Source: Actinopolymorpha pittospori
GTDB taxonomy: Bacteria > Actinomycetota > Actinomycetes > Propionibacteriales > Actinopolymorphaceae
Direction: 5' to 3'
NCBI RefSeq assembly: GCF_014873875.1
Contig: NZ_JADBEM010000001.1
Span: forward strand, 7,688,001 to 7,752,000
DNA: 64,000 nt
This document shows, one piece after another, positions 52,301 to 60,935 of the stretch. The position numbers and the translations under genes are program-made. Numbering within the stretch: the stretch's first letter is position 1; each line of letters begins with the position of its first letter. A model generated the notes under the pieces. The model saw nothing but the letters and a program-made list of their open reading frames with translations. It did no database searches and was not told the origin of the DNA.

Positions 52301-54894
52301 GCGGCCCGGCGAAGGACAACGAAGCGGACCGGGGCCACCGCCAGGTCGTCTCGACGTACCGGCTCCAGCTCCAGCCCGGGTTCGGCCTCGACGACGCGGC
52401 GGCGACGGTGCCCTACCTCGCCCGGCTCGGCGTCACCCACCTCTACCTCTCACCGATCCTGCAGGCGACTCCGGGCTCGACGCACGGCTACGACGTCGTC
52501 GACCACACCCGTGTCTCCGCCGACCTGGGCGGCCAGCCCGCGTTCGACCGGTTGGTCGACGCCGCACACGCGGCCGGGCTCGGGATCATCGTCGACGTCG
52601 TTCCCAACCACATGGCGGTGCCGACGCCGGCCCATCTCAACGCCAAGCTGTGGGCGGTGCTGCGCGACGGGCCGCACTCCCCCTACGCCCGGTGGTTCGA
52701 CGTCGACTGGTCCATGCAGTCGGGCACGGGCCACGGTGCGCTGCTGATGCCAGTGCTCGGCGACCGGATCGGATGCTGCCTCGAACGCGGCGAGATCGAG
52801 GTCGACCACCATGCCGGCGCGCCGGTCCTGCGCTACCACGATCACCTCTACCCGATCCGCCCCGACACCCAGGACCTGCCACTGCCGGAGCTTCTCGACC
52901 ACCAGTTCTACCGACTGGCGTACTGGCGGATCGCCGACGAGGAGCTCAACTACCGGCGCTTCTTCGACATCGACACCCTGGCCGCGATCCGGGTGGAGGA
53001 CCCGGCGGTCTTCGCCGCCAGCCACGACCTGCTGATCCGCTTCCACCGCGACGGCAAGGTCGACGGCTTCCGGATCGACCACCCCGACGGGCTCGCCGAC
53101 CCGCGTGGCTACTTCCGCCGGCTGGCCCGGGCGACCGACGGCGCGTGGGTGGCCGCGGAGAAGATCCTCGAGTCCGAGGAGGAGCTGCCGGGCGACTGGC
53201 CGTGCGCCGGAACGACGGGCTACGACGCGCTCTGGCGGATCCAGGGCCTGTTCGTCGATCCCGACGGCGCCGCTCCGCTGCTGCACGTGTGGACCTCCCG
53301 TACGGGCGAGCCGGATCACCTCGGGCCGGTAGTGGAGGAGGCGAAGCGCTACATCGTCGACGAGGTGCTCGCCGCCGAGGTGGTCCGGCTGGTGGAGCTG
53401 GTGACCACGATCGGCGAGCACGACATCTCGCTGCGAGACTTCACCCGCCGCCGGTTGACCCGCGCCCTGACCGAACTGCTGGTGGCCTTCGACGTCTACC
53501 GCGCCTACGTCCACCCGGGTGAGCCGCCGGACGCGACGGCCGTGGAGACGCTGCGGGCCGTGGCGGAGCGGGCCACCCACACCACGCCCGACCTGGCCGA
53601 CGAGATCGCCTTCCTCACCGACGCGGCCCTCGGCGCGCACGGCTCGGAGGCACTGGACGACGAGTTCTGCGTACGTTTCCAGCAGACCACCGGACCAGTC
53701 ATGGCCAAGGGCGTCGAGGACACCGCGTTCTACCGTTGGTTCCCGCTCGCGGCGCTGTGCGAGGTGGGCGCGCCGGCTGACCGGTTCGGACTGGCGCCGG
53801 AGGAGTTCCACGTCTGGGCGGCCCGCGCCGGCGCACGCCATCCCGCCGGCATGACAACGCTGTCCACCCACGACACCAAGCGCTCCGAGGACGTCCGCGC
53901 CCGGTTGTGCCTGCTCTCGGAGATGCCGCGGGCGTGGGAGCGGATGGTCGTCAGCCTGCACGACCTCACCGCCGCTCGCCGTCCCGAGCTGCTCGACCGC
54001 GCCACGGAGTACCTCCTGTGGCAGATCCTCCTCGGCGCCTGGCCGATCGAGGCGGAGCGGCTGGTGGAGTTCCTCACCAAGGCGACACGCGAGGCCAAAC
54101 GCCACACCTCCTGGACCCAGCCGGACGCGGCCTACGACGAGGCGGTGACCGGGTTCGCGCGGGACGTGCTCGCCGATCCGGCCGTCGCCGAGGTCGTCGC
54201 GAGCTTCGTCGAGACCCTCGCGCCGTACGAACGTGCGAACGTCCTCGGTCAGAAGCTCGTCCAGCTCACCTGCGGCGGAGTACCCGACGTCTACCAGGGG
54301 ACCGAACTCCGGCAACTCAGTCTCGTCGACCCTGACAACCGCCGCCTCGTCGACTACGCCGCGCGGCTCGACCTGCTGGACCGGCTGGACGCGGGTACGC
54401 AGCCGGCCGACCTCGACGCGGAGAAGTTGCTCGTCACCACGACCGCGCTGCGCTGCCGGGCCGCACATCCGCAGTGGTTCGTCGGCCCGGACGCGAGCTA
54501 CGAGGCGCTGGAGACCACGAGCCCGCACGCGGTCGGCTTCCTGCGCTCGGGCTCGGTCGCGACGGTGGTGACCAGGTTGCCGGCCGGCCGGACTCGCGGC
54601 GAACGGCTGGGGAGCCGGCACGGTCGAGGTCCCACCCGGATCCTGGACCGACCTGCTCACCGGCGCGCGGGTGGACGGCGGCAAGGTCCGGCTGGACGCC
54701 CTGCTCGCCCGCCTTCCCGTCGCGCTCCTCGTGCGTTCGGACGCCACGTAGGCCGTCGACGACCCGACTTCGACGACCCTCGACTTCGACTTCGACCAGA
54801 TCTGCTCGCCTCACCACGCTGGTTCGGTGAGCCACCGACCGTGCCGGATCGACTACGTTCCTGCACGCTAGACAAATTTCGTCAGATTGTCTAA
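52297..54894 (+). CDS. treY: Malto-oligosyltrehalose synthase, C-terminus shifted by a CCGG expansion
   Basis: GH13 transglycosylase that turns the reducing end of a maltodextrin into a trehalose unit. It starts at TTG 52297 inside the treZ stop. The N-terminus (STYRLQLQPGFGLDDAAATV), nucleophile region VDGFRIDHPDG, GAWVAAEKILE and AKGVEDTAFYRWFPL are normal. After residue 761 the frame shifts. The present reading becomes Arg-rich and runs on to 54894. The other frame reads LAANGWGAGTVEVPPGSW, then TDLLTGARVDGG and ends LVRSDAT at TAG 54749-54751, the expected family end (about 816 aa). Removing one CCGG unit at 54580-54591 restores it exactly. The conserved catalytic part is intact; activity of the altered protein is uncertain. 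Confidence 0.9.
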   Translation: MSGPAKDNEADRGHRQVVSTYRLQLQPGFGLDDAAATVPYLARLGVTHLYLSPILQATPGSTHGYDVVDHTRVSADLGGQPAFDRLVDAAHAAGLGIIVDVVPNHMAVPTPAHLNAKLWAVLRDGPHSPYARWFDVDWSMQSGTGHGALLMPVLGDRIGCCLERGEIEVDHHAGAPVLRYHDHLYPIRPDTQDLPLPELLDHQFYRLAYWRIADEELNYRRFFDIDTLAAIRVEDPAVFAASHDLLIRFHRDGKVDGFRIDHPDGLADPRGYFRRLARATDGAWVAAEKILESEEELPGDWPCAGTTGYDALWRIQGLFVDPDGAAPLLHVWTSRTGEPDHLGPVVEEAKRYIVDEVLAAEVVRLVELVTTIGEHDISLRDFTRRRLTRALTELLVAFDVYRAYVHPGEPPDATAVETLRAVAERATHTTPDLADEIAFLTDAALGAHGSEALDDEFCVRFQQTTGPVMAKGVEDTAFYRWFPLAALCEVGAPADRFGLAPEEFHVWAARAGARHPAGMTTLSTHDTKRSEDVRARLCLLSEMPRAWERMVVSLHDLTAARRPELLDRATEYLLWQILLGAWPIEAERLVEFLTKATREAKRHTSWTQPDAAYDEAVTGFARDVLADPAVAEVVASFVETLAPYERANVLGQKLVQLTCGGVPDVYQGTELRQLSLVDPDNRRLVDYAARLDLLDRLDAGTQPADLDAEKLLVTTTALRCRAAHPQWFVGPDASYEALETTSPHAVGFLRSGSVATVVTRLPAGRTRGERLGSRHGRGPTRILDRPAHRRAGGRRQGPAGRPARPPSRRAPRAFGRHVGRRRPDFDDPRLRLRPDLLASPRWFGEPPTVPDRLRSCTLDKFRQIV
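54580..54591 (+). repeat. Three CCGG units at the treY frameshift
   Basis: The 12 bases are CCGG repeated three times. With two copies the reading is TRLPAGLAANGW, continuing into a normal TreY C-terminus. With three, the frame shifts by one. A 4-bp slippage tract fits the mutation or an assembly error. Confidence 0.85.
54869..54893. promoter_or_regulatory. Inverted repeat TAGACAA-N11-TTGTCTA at the TetR gene start
   Basis: Perfect 7-bp arms at 54869-54875 and 54887-54893 end 2 bp before the likely GTG start of the TetR gene. The local A+T-rich patch stands out. Size and place fit an autoregulatory TetR-family operator. Confidence 0.6.
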
Positions 54895-54895
54895 C

Positions 54896-55486
54896 GTGTC
54901 AACGGTGCGGAACCCAGAGATCGACGACGACCCGAAGCGGGCTGCCCTCCTCGCGGCAGCTCTGGGGGTGTTCAACCGCTACGGGTTCAAGAAGACGTCC
55001 ATGGAGGAGGTCGCCCGAGCGGCCGGCATCTCCCGACCGGGCCTGTACCTGCAGTTCCCGAACAAGGAGGAGCTGTACCGCGTGACGATGCGCGCACTGA
55101 TGGAGCGCGCCCAGCAGGGCCTGGAGGCCGCGTTCGCCGACGAGACGCGGAGCTTCGAGGACCGGGTCGTCGCCGGGCTCGACGCGCTGATGGGGCCCTA
55201 CGTCGGCAGCGAGGTGGCCCGGGACCTGGGCGAACTGCTGGAGAACAGCGAGCCGCAGCTCGGCTCGATGTTCGGTGACTACCAGGAGAAGGCCAAGGCG
55301 ACGCTCAGCGCGCAGATCGACCGACTTGCCCCGGCCAGCGTCCTCACCGAGGAGTTGAACGCGGACAGCGTCACCGACGTTCTCTTCTCCGCCACTCTCA
55401 CCTGGAAGCAGTCGGCAGCCACCCGGTCGGAGTTCCGCGACCGGGTCCGACGCGCCGTCAGGCTTCTGACTCGTACCAGCGGCTGA
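54896..55486 (+). CDS. TetR/AcrR family transcriptional regulator
   Basis: Ligand-responsive repressor, about 196 aa. The helix-turn-helix (residues 12-60) reads AALGVFNRYGFKKTSMEEVA, RAAGISRPGLYLQFPNKEEL and YRVTMRALMERA. The C-terminal helical domain is variable. GTG 54896 is the likely start; TTG 54887 would lie inside the inverted repeat. There is no ribosome site, so the message may be leaderless. It lies 135 bp before an SDR gene on the same strand, a possible target (inference). Confidence 0.9.
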   Translation: MSTVRNPEIDDDPKRAALLAAALGVFNRYGFKKTSMEEVARAAGISRPGLYLQFPNKEELYRVTMRALMERAQQGLEAAFADETRSFEDRVVAGLDALMGPYVGSEVARDLGELLENSEPQLGSMFGDYQEKAKATLSAQIDRLAPASVLTEELNADSVTDVLFSATLTWKQSAATRSEFRDRVRRAVRLLTRTSG

Positions 55487-55621
55487 CCGCCGCGGGTTCA
55501 CTCACGGCCGGCCCGGCACAAGCGGGCGGCCGATCCGACGGCCGGCCGTCCCAGAGCCGACCCCTTTTCGCCGTGGCCCACCCAAGACCCGGCGCCCGAA
55601 CCAGAATCATGGAGTACCGCG

Positions 55622-56575
55622 ATGTCTCGTATCACCACGCCCTTCGACGCCCGTTCGACCGCCGGGGAGGTGATCGCCGGGGTCGACCTCAGCGGCAGGC
55701 GTGCCCTCCTCACCGGCGGTTCCTCCGGCATCGGCCTGGTGACCGCCCAGACGCTGGCCCAGGCCGGCGCCCAGGTGACCCTCGCCGTCCGGGACACGGC
55801 CGCCGGCGAACGCGCCGCCGCCGCGATCGAAGCGGCGACCGGCCACGCGGTCGACGTCACCCACCTCGATCTGACCGACCGCTCCAGCATCGACGCCCTC
55901 GCGGGCGCGTGGACTGGCCCGCTGCACATCCTCGTCAACAACGCGGGCGTGATGGCCCTGCCCGAACGCACCCTCACCCCGCAGGGGTTCGAGGCACAGT
56001 TCGCCATCAACCACCTCGGCCACGCGGCCCTCACCCTGGGCCTGCACGGCGCCCTGGCCAGTGCCCGCGGCGCCCGCGTCGTCACCGTCGCCTCCTCCGC
56101 GCACCTGATGTCCCCCGTCGTCTTCGACGACATCCACTTCGCGAACCGGCCGTACGAAGCGTGGTCCGCCTACGGCCAGTCCAAGACCGCGACCATCCTG
56201 TTCACCGTGGCGCTGGCGACGAGGTGGGCCGCCGACAACATCACCGCCAACGCGCTGCACCCCGGCGGCATCATGACCAACCTCCAGCGGCACCTCGACG
56301 AGGAACAACTGCGGTTCGCCGGCGCCCTCAGTGACAGCGGCGAGCGCCTCGAGGTCCCGCCCGGCTGGAAGACTCCCGAACAGGGAGCGGCCACCTCGGT
56401 CCTGCTCGCCGCCTCCCCCCTCGTCGAGGGCGTCAGCGGTCACTACTTCGACGACTGCAACGAGGCCGTGGTCACCGAACCCGGCGCACACATGAGTGGT
56501 GTCGCTGCCTACGCCCTCGACCAGGAGCAGGCCGAGCGCCTGTGGGAGGAGACGATTCGCCTGCTCGGCGCCTGA
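55622..56575 (+). CDS. SDR family NAD(P)-dependent oxidoreductase
   Basis: Short-chain dehydrogenase of 317 aa resembling retinol dehydrogenase/WWOX-like SDRs. Cofactor motif TGGSSGIGLVTAQ, NNAG in LVNNAGVMAL, catalytic Ser in VASSAHLMSP and the active-site Tyr-x3-Lys in AYGQSKTA are all present. GGAG 7 bases upstream supports ATG 55622. It follows the TetR gene and converges with the LysR gene; the 64-bp gap has paired GACCAGGG/CCCTGGTC arms that may terminate both. The substrate is unknown. Confidence 0.93.
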   Translation: MSRITTPFDARSTAGEVIAGVDLSGRRALLTGGSSGIGLVTAQTLAQAGAQVTLAVRDTAAGERAAAAIEAATGHAVDVTHLDLTDRSSIDALAGAWTGPLHILVNNAGVMALPERTLTPQGFEAQFAINHLGHAALTLGLHGALASARGARVVTVASSAHLMSPVVFDDIHFANRPYEAWSAYGQSKTATILFTVALATRWAADNITANALHPGGIMTNLQRHLDEEQLRFAGALSDSGERLEVPPGWKTPEQGAATSVLLAASPLVEGVSGHYFDDCNEAVVTEPGAHMSGVAAYALDQEQAERLWEETIRLLGA

Positions 56576-56590
56576 CCCGACCAGGGCTCC

Positions 56591-56642
56591 CGACCGGGGC
56601 TCTGACCGGGCCTCCTGACCGGCACCGGGCCGACCCTGGTCA
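56591..56642. terminator. Possible terminator between convergent SDR and LysR genes
   Basis: GACCAGGG just after the SDR stop (about 56580-56587) can pair with CCCTGGTC (about 56634-56641). The loop is filled with short GACCGGG repeats that can also pair. The long loop makes this weaker than the other terminators here. Confidence 0.4.
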
Positions 56643-57551
56643 GGAGTCCCCGGCCTCCGCCCTCGGTAGGTGCCGGGGATGCACCCGTGCCCGGGCGACC
56701 AACGCCTCGATGAACGCCGCGGTCAGTGGGTCGGGCTCGGCGCGGGTGTAGGCGGCCAACTCCCGGCGCACGGGAGGGTCGGGCCGCAGCACCCGACCGG
56801 CGAACCTCGGCGGGATGACGTTGGCCGGGACGAGGGTCGGACCGAGTCCGGCGGCCGCGAGCATCGGCGCGGCGGCGGTCTGCTCGGTCCGTACGGCGGC
56901 ACGTGGCTGGAATCCCGCCTCCGCGCACGTCTGGTCGAGGATGTCGGCCAGCCCGTTGCCCGGCGCGTAGTGCACCCAGGCACGGTCGGCGAGCGATCGG
57001 AGGTTCACGTCGGTCCGATCGGCGAGGGGGTCGTCGGCGGCAAGGACCACGACGAACTCCTCCTGCCCGAGGGATCGGACCGTTCCGTACCAGTCGGCCG
57101 GCGGCGGTCCGACGGCGAGGTCGGCCTGACCGGCCGTCATCGCCGCGCGGAGTTCGTCGGCGTGCCGGTGCTCGAACAGCCGGATCTCGACGCCTCCGTG
57201 CGAGCGGCGCCAGGTCCGCAGCGCCGGCGGCAGGACTCCGAGGGTCACGGAGTACAGCGTGGCCAGCCTGATCTCGCCGGAGGCGAGGCCGCCGACCTGT
57301 CGTGCCGCCGTGACGGCACGGTCGGCGTCGGCGAGGGTGGCCCGCGCGTACGGCACCATCGCCCGCCCCATCGAGGTGAGCCGCACCGCCCGTGGGAGGC
57401 GCTCGAGGAGCGGACCGCCGACAGCGCGTTCGAGGGCGCGCACCTGATGGGAGAGCGCGGGCTGGGTGACGTGGAGGAGTTCGGCCGCGCGGGTGAACGA
57501 ACCTTCGTCCACGATCGTCACGAGATACTCCAGCTGCCGCAGCGTCACCAT
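56640..57551 (-). CDS. LysR family transcriptional regulator
   Basis: LysR-type regulator of 303 aa. The helix-turn-helix reads LEYLVTIVDEGSFTRAAELL and VTQPALSHQVRALERAVG, and the periplasmic-binding-like effector domain follows from about residue 90. ATG 57551 is used; an in-frame TTG two codons earlier is unlikely. It is divergent from the PRISE-like reductase across 99 bp, the usual arrangement for LysR and its target. I could not pick out a clear T-N11-A site with confidence. Confidence 0.92.
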   Translation of the reverse strand: MVTLRQLEYLVTIVDEGSFTRAAELLHVTQPALSHQVRALERAVGGPLLERLPRAVRLTSMGRAMVPYARATLADADRAVTAARQVGGLASGEIRLATLYSVTLGVLPPALRTWRRSHGGVEIRLFEHRHADELRAAMTAGQADLAVGPPPADWYGTVRSLGQEEFVVVLAADDPLADRTDVNLRSLADRAWVHYAPGNGLADILDQTCAEAGFQPRAAVRTEQTAAAPMLAAAGLGPTLVPANVIPPRFAGRVLRPDPPVRRELAAYTRAEPDPLTAAFIEALVARARVHPRHLPRAEAGDS

Positions 57552-57650
57552 GAGCAAAGCTTATGGGTGCGGATGAAAAGATGCCTTGGACTCATCCACG
57601 CCTGGTGGAGCACCATCGTCTCGACAACCCCTGCGAGGAGGAGATTCGGG

Positions 57651-58721
57651 ATGAGCGGGCAGAACAGCGGCGAACGCAAGGTGGCGTTGGTCGTCGGGGC
57701 ACACGGCGTGATCGGGTCCAACCTCATCGGCCACCTGAGCGAACTCGGCGAGTGGGACGTCATCGGCCTCTCCCGGCGCGGCGGCACCGACGTGGGCAGG
57801 GTGAGGTACGTCGCCGTCGACCTCCTCGACCCCGAGGACTGCCGCCGTCGGCTCGGCGACCTCCGCGAGGTGACCCACATCTTCTACGCGGCCTACCAGG
57901 ACCGCCCGACCTGGGCCGAGCTGGTCCCGCCCAACCTCGCGATGCTGGTCAACGTCGTCGAGGCGGTCGAGCCGGTCGCGACCGGACTGCGACACGTCAG
58001 CCTGATGCAGGGATACAAGGTGTACGGCGCCCATCTCGGCCCGTTCAAGACCCCGGCGCGGGAGAGCGATCCACCCCACATGCCTCCGGAGTTCAACGTC
58101 GACCAGCAGGAGTTCCTGGAGCGGCGGCAGCGCGGCAAGGCGTGGAGCTGGTCGGCGTTGCGGCCGTCGGTGGTGTGCGGGTACGCGCTCGGCAACCCGA
58201 TGAACCTCACGATGGTGATCGCGGTGTACGCCGCGATCAGCAAGGAGCTGGGGCTGCCCCTGCGCTTCCCCGGCCGACCGGGTGCCTACGACAGCCTGCT
58301 GGAGATGACGGACGCGGGGCTGCTCGCCCGCGCGACGGTGTGGGCGGCGACCGACGAACGCTGCGCCAACCAGGCGTTCAACATCAACAACGGCGACCTC
58401 TTCCGTTGGAGCGAGATGTGGCCGAAGATCGCCGCCTCGTTCGGCCTCGAGGTGGCTCCACCGCTGCCGATGTCGCTGGAGGTCGTGATGGCTGACAAGG
58501 AGCCGGTGTGGAACGCGATGGTGGAGAAGTACGACCTCGCGCCGCACAGCTACCAGGAGGTCTCCTCCTGGCGCTTCGGAGACTTCGTCTTCTCCTGGGA
58601 CTACGACATGTTCGCCGACGGCAGCAAGGCCCGCAGGTTCGGGTTCCACGACTTCGTCGACACCGAGGCGATGTTCCGCGACATCTTCGACGGCTTCCGC
58701 CGGCGGCGGATCATCCCCTGA
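57651..58721 (+). CDS. SDR family oxidoreductase, PRISE (progesterone 5-beta-reductase/iridoid synthase)-like
   Basis: Extended-type SDR of 356 aa. The Rossmann motif is VALVVGAHGVIGSNLIGHL, and the segment THIFYAAYQDRPTW and catalytic-Tyr region LMQGYKVYGAHLGP match the PRISE group. The C-terminal half (FNINNGDLFRWSEMWPKIA, WNAMVEKYDL) is also typical. These enzymes reduce enone double bonds; bacterial substrates are mostly unknown. ATG 57651 has GAGGAGGAG upstream. LysR is divergent and is likely its regulator (inference). Confidence 0.88.
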   Translation: MSGQNSGERKVALVVGAHGVIGSNLIGHLSELGEWDVIGLSRRGGTDVGRVRYVAVDLLDPEDCRRRLGDLREVTHIFYAAYQDRPTWAELVPPNLAMLVNVVEAVEPVATGLRHVSLMQGYKVYGAHLGPFKTPARESDPPHMPPEFNVDQQEFLERRQRGKAWSWSALRPSVVCGYALGNPMNLTMVIAVYAAISKELGLPLRFPGRPGAYDSLLEMTDAGLLARATVWAATDERCANQAFNINNGDLFRWSEMWPKIAASFGLEVAPPLPMSLEVVMADKEPVWNAMVEKYDLAPHSYQEVSSWRFGDFVFSWDYDMFADGSKARRFGFHDFVDTEAMFRDIFDGFRRRRIIP

Positions 58722-58757
58722 CGGCGACGTTCGAGGCGGACCCTGCCGCGCGCTTCC

Positions 58758-59777
58758 TCAGGGGACGAGGACCGCTACGCCGTTGACCCGGTCGGCCGCG
58801 AGGTCGTCCAGGGCGTGGTCGGCCCGGTCCAGCGGATAGGGGGTCACCGCGATCCGGATCCGGTGCTCGGCGACGGTGTTCAGGAACGCCCGCCCGTCGT
58901 CGCGGGTGTTGGCGGTGACGCTGCGGACCGTCCGCTCCCGGAACAGATGCCGCTCGTAGTCGAGCGCGGGAATGGCGCTGAGGTAGATCCCGGCGATGCT
59001 GAGGGTGCCGCCACTGTCGAGCGCGGACAGCGCGACGGGGACGAGATCGCCGGCCGGGGCGAAGAGGATGGCCGAGTCGAGGGGTTCCGGTGGTGCGTCG
59101 TACCCGCCGGTGGCGGACGCGGCGCCGAGCTCGAGGGCGAGCTTCTGGGCGGCCAACGAACGCGTCATCACGTGCACGGTCGCGCCCTGGGCGATCGCGA
59201 CCTGGGCGGTCAGGTGCGCCGAGCCGCCGAACCCGTAGATGCCCAGCCGGCCGCCGGGCGGGAGGTCGGCCCGACGCAGGGCGCGGTAACCGATGATCCC
59301 GGCGCACAGGAGCGGGGCCAACTCCTCCTCGGCGTAGGCGGCGAAGCGGTCCTCCGGCAGGGGGTAGGCGTAGGCCGCGGGCACCGTGAGGTACTCGGCG
59401 TAGCCGCCGTCGGCGTCCCACCCGGTGTAGCGGGAGTGCGGGCAGAGGTTCTCCTGACCGCGGGTGCAGTAGCGGCACACCTCGTCGGTGTGGCGCAGCC
59501 ACGGAACGCCGACCCGAAGCCCGAGGGGAAGGTCGGCGGGCACCGCGTCCCCTCGCCCGACCACCTCTCCGACCACCTCGTGGCCGGGCACCACCGGTGA
59601 CTTGTGCGGTGGCAGGTCGCCGTCGCGGACGTGCAGATCGGTACGACACACCCCGCAGGCGCGTACCCGGACGAGGAGCTCATCCGGTGCCGGCGTCGGG
59701 ACCGGGAGCTCGACGGCTTCCAACCGGCCGCGGGAGGGGACGACCCAGGCACGCATGGTCGCGGGCAGCGTGGTCAT
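58758..59777 (-). CDS. Zinc-dependent alcohol dehydrogenase family protein
   Basis: Medium-chain dehydrogenase, 339 aa. Catalytic zinc ligands are Cys in CGVCRTDLH and His-Glu in VPGHEVVG, with the third Cys in PLLCAGIIGY. The structural-zinc loop CRYCTRGQENLC shows three of the usual four cysteines, with a Glu/Asp-rich context. The NAD(P) motif is GIYGFGGSAHL. ATG 59777 lies just before MRAWVV; longer frames are unsupported. It is convergent with the PRISE-like gene, 36 bp apart. Confidence 0.92.
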   Translation of the reverse strand: MTTLPATMRAWVVPSRGRLEAVELPVPTPAPDELLVRVRACGVCRTDLHVRDGDLPPHKSPVVPGHEVVGEVVGRGDAVPADLPLGLRVGVPWLRHTDEVCRYCTRGQENLCPHSRYTGWDADGGYAEYLTVPAAYAYPLPEDRFAAYAEEELAPLLCAGIIGYRALRRADLPPGGRLGIYGFGGSAHLTAQVAIAQGATVHVMTRSLAAQKLALELGAASATGGYDAPPEPLDSAILFAPAGDLVPVALSALDSGGTLSIAGIYLSAIPALDYERHLFRERTVRSVTANTRDDGRAFLNTVAEHRIRIAVTPYPLDRADHALDDLAADRVNGVAVLVP

Positions 59778-59969
59778 GAGCCCAATTCTCCCCCGGCCGC
59801 CCCGGGATCGGGGGCGGGTGCGAGGCGGGGCTCCTGCGCGCCGACACGACCACGGCACCACGGATCCGATCCCGGCGGAGGTCAGCGTGGTGGAATCGGG
59901 GCATGCCCGTCCTCCCTGTCGCATACCGCCTCGATGTCCCTGTTGTGGACCGTGGGTCGAGATCCCGCC

Positions 59970-60695
59970 ATGGCCGAGCGGTCTGAGGCCCGCGAGCTCC
60001 TCTCGGCGATCGCGGAGATCGGCCCCTACTTCGCTCTCACCGTCGAGAATCGCGACGAGTCGGAGGATCCCTCGCTCGCCCAGCTGTACGCGGGACATCC
60101 GGCCCTGCGCGCGCACCTCGCGCGGGTGGCCGAGCGGCTGGGAACCTCCGAGCTCCGCGTGGCCGGGTCGATCTTCTTCCAGGGCATGGCGGCGCGCCTG
60201 TGGTCACCGGCCCTCGCGGTGGCGCTCCTCGACCGACGGGTGCTCGTCCTCGACGCCGGCCTGACCTGGCCGGATCTGGCCGCCCCCGGTGTGCCCCTGC
60301 GGACGGCCGGCGCCTCCGCCGCCGAACGCGGCCGATCACCCGACATCGCGGCGCTCGCGCACGAGGTCGCCGACGCCACCGTCACGGCACACCTGGCGCC
60401 GCTGCTCGACGCCGTACGACGCGAGGTCCGGTTGCCCGACGCCCTCCTGTGGGGAAACGCCGCGTCCGCGCTCCTCGGGACGCTCGGCGTCCTTGGCCAG
60501 GCCCGACCCGCGCTCGCCGCGCCGGCCGCCGCGCTGGCGGCGGCGCTGCTCGGACTGCCCCCGCTCGCCGGGACGGGGACGCTCGACCCTGCCGGCGACG
60601 ACGCACCGGCGCGATTCGTTCGGAGCACCTGCTGCCTCTACTACCGCGTTCCGGGTGGAGGTTTCTGCGGCGACTGTGCGCTCCTCCCGCGCTGA
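59970..60695 (+). CDS. FhuF-like (2Fe-2S)-binding protein, putative siderophore-iron reductase
   Basis: Protein of 241 aa ending in the FhuF-type cluster motif CC-x10-C-x2-C (TCCLYYRVPGGGFCGDCALL). In this family the motif holds a 2Fe-2S centre and releases iron from ferric siderophores in the cytoplasm. The rest is helical and Ala/Leu-rich, with no signal peptide. ATG 59970 is chosen as the typical start; ATG 59934 is possible and neither has a strong ribosome site. No siderophore uptake genes are nearby, which is unusual. Confidence 0.85.
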   Translation: MAERSEARELLSAIAEIGPYFALTVENRDESEDPSLAQLYAGHPALRAHLARVAERLGTSELRVAGSIFFQGMAARLWSPALAVALLDRRVLVLDAGLTWPDLAAPGVPLRTAGASAAERGRSPDIAALAHEVADATVTAHLAPLLDAVRREVRLPDALLWGNAASALLGTLGVLGQARPALAAPAAALAAALLGLPPLAGTGTLDPAGDDAPARFVRSTCCLYYRVPGGGFCGDCALLPR

Positions 60696-60935
60696 GCAGA
60701 TCGCCGTGGGATGGCATGCTGCGGGAATCCAGGAGCTGCCCCGCACAGGATTCCAGAGCCTGTCCGACCTGCCCTAGGGGCGGGACCGACGTATTTGTCA
60801 GGGTTGCGTCCGGGTGGCCGGGACCGGCCCTCGGGAACTCCCCTTCCGGATGCCGCCAGGGTAGGGCTAACCCCCCTATGACCCCGGGGGAAGGCGGGAT
60901 GTGCCTTCGAACGGGCGGCCCACAGACTCGACGGC

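Noticed and set aside
52450..54747. 765-codon open frame opposite treY, and similar ones opposite nrdA (46721-48340) and the P-type ATPase (33280-35934)
   Set aside because: All mirror the third-codon G+C bias of the sense genes and encode Arg/Ala/Gly-rich strings without motifs.
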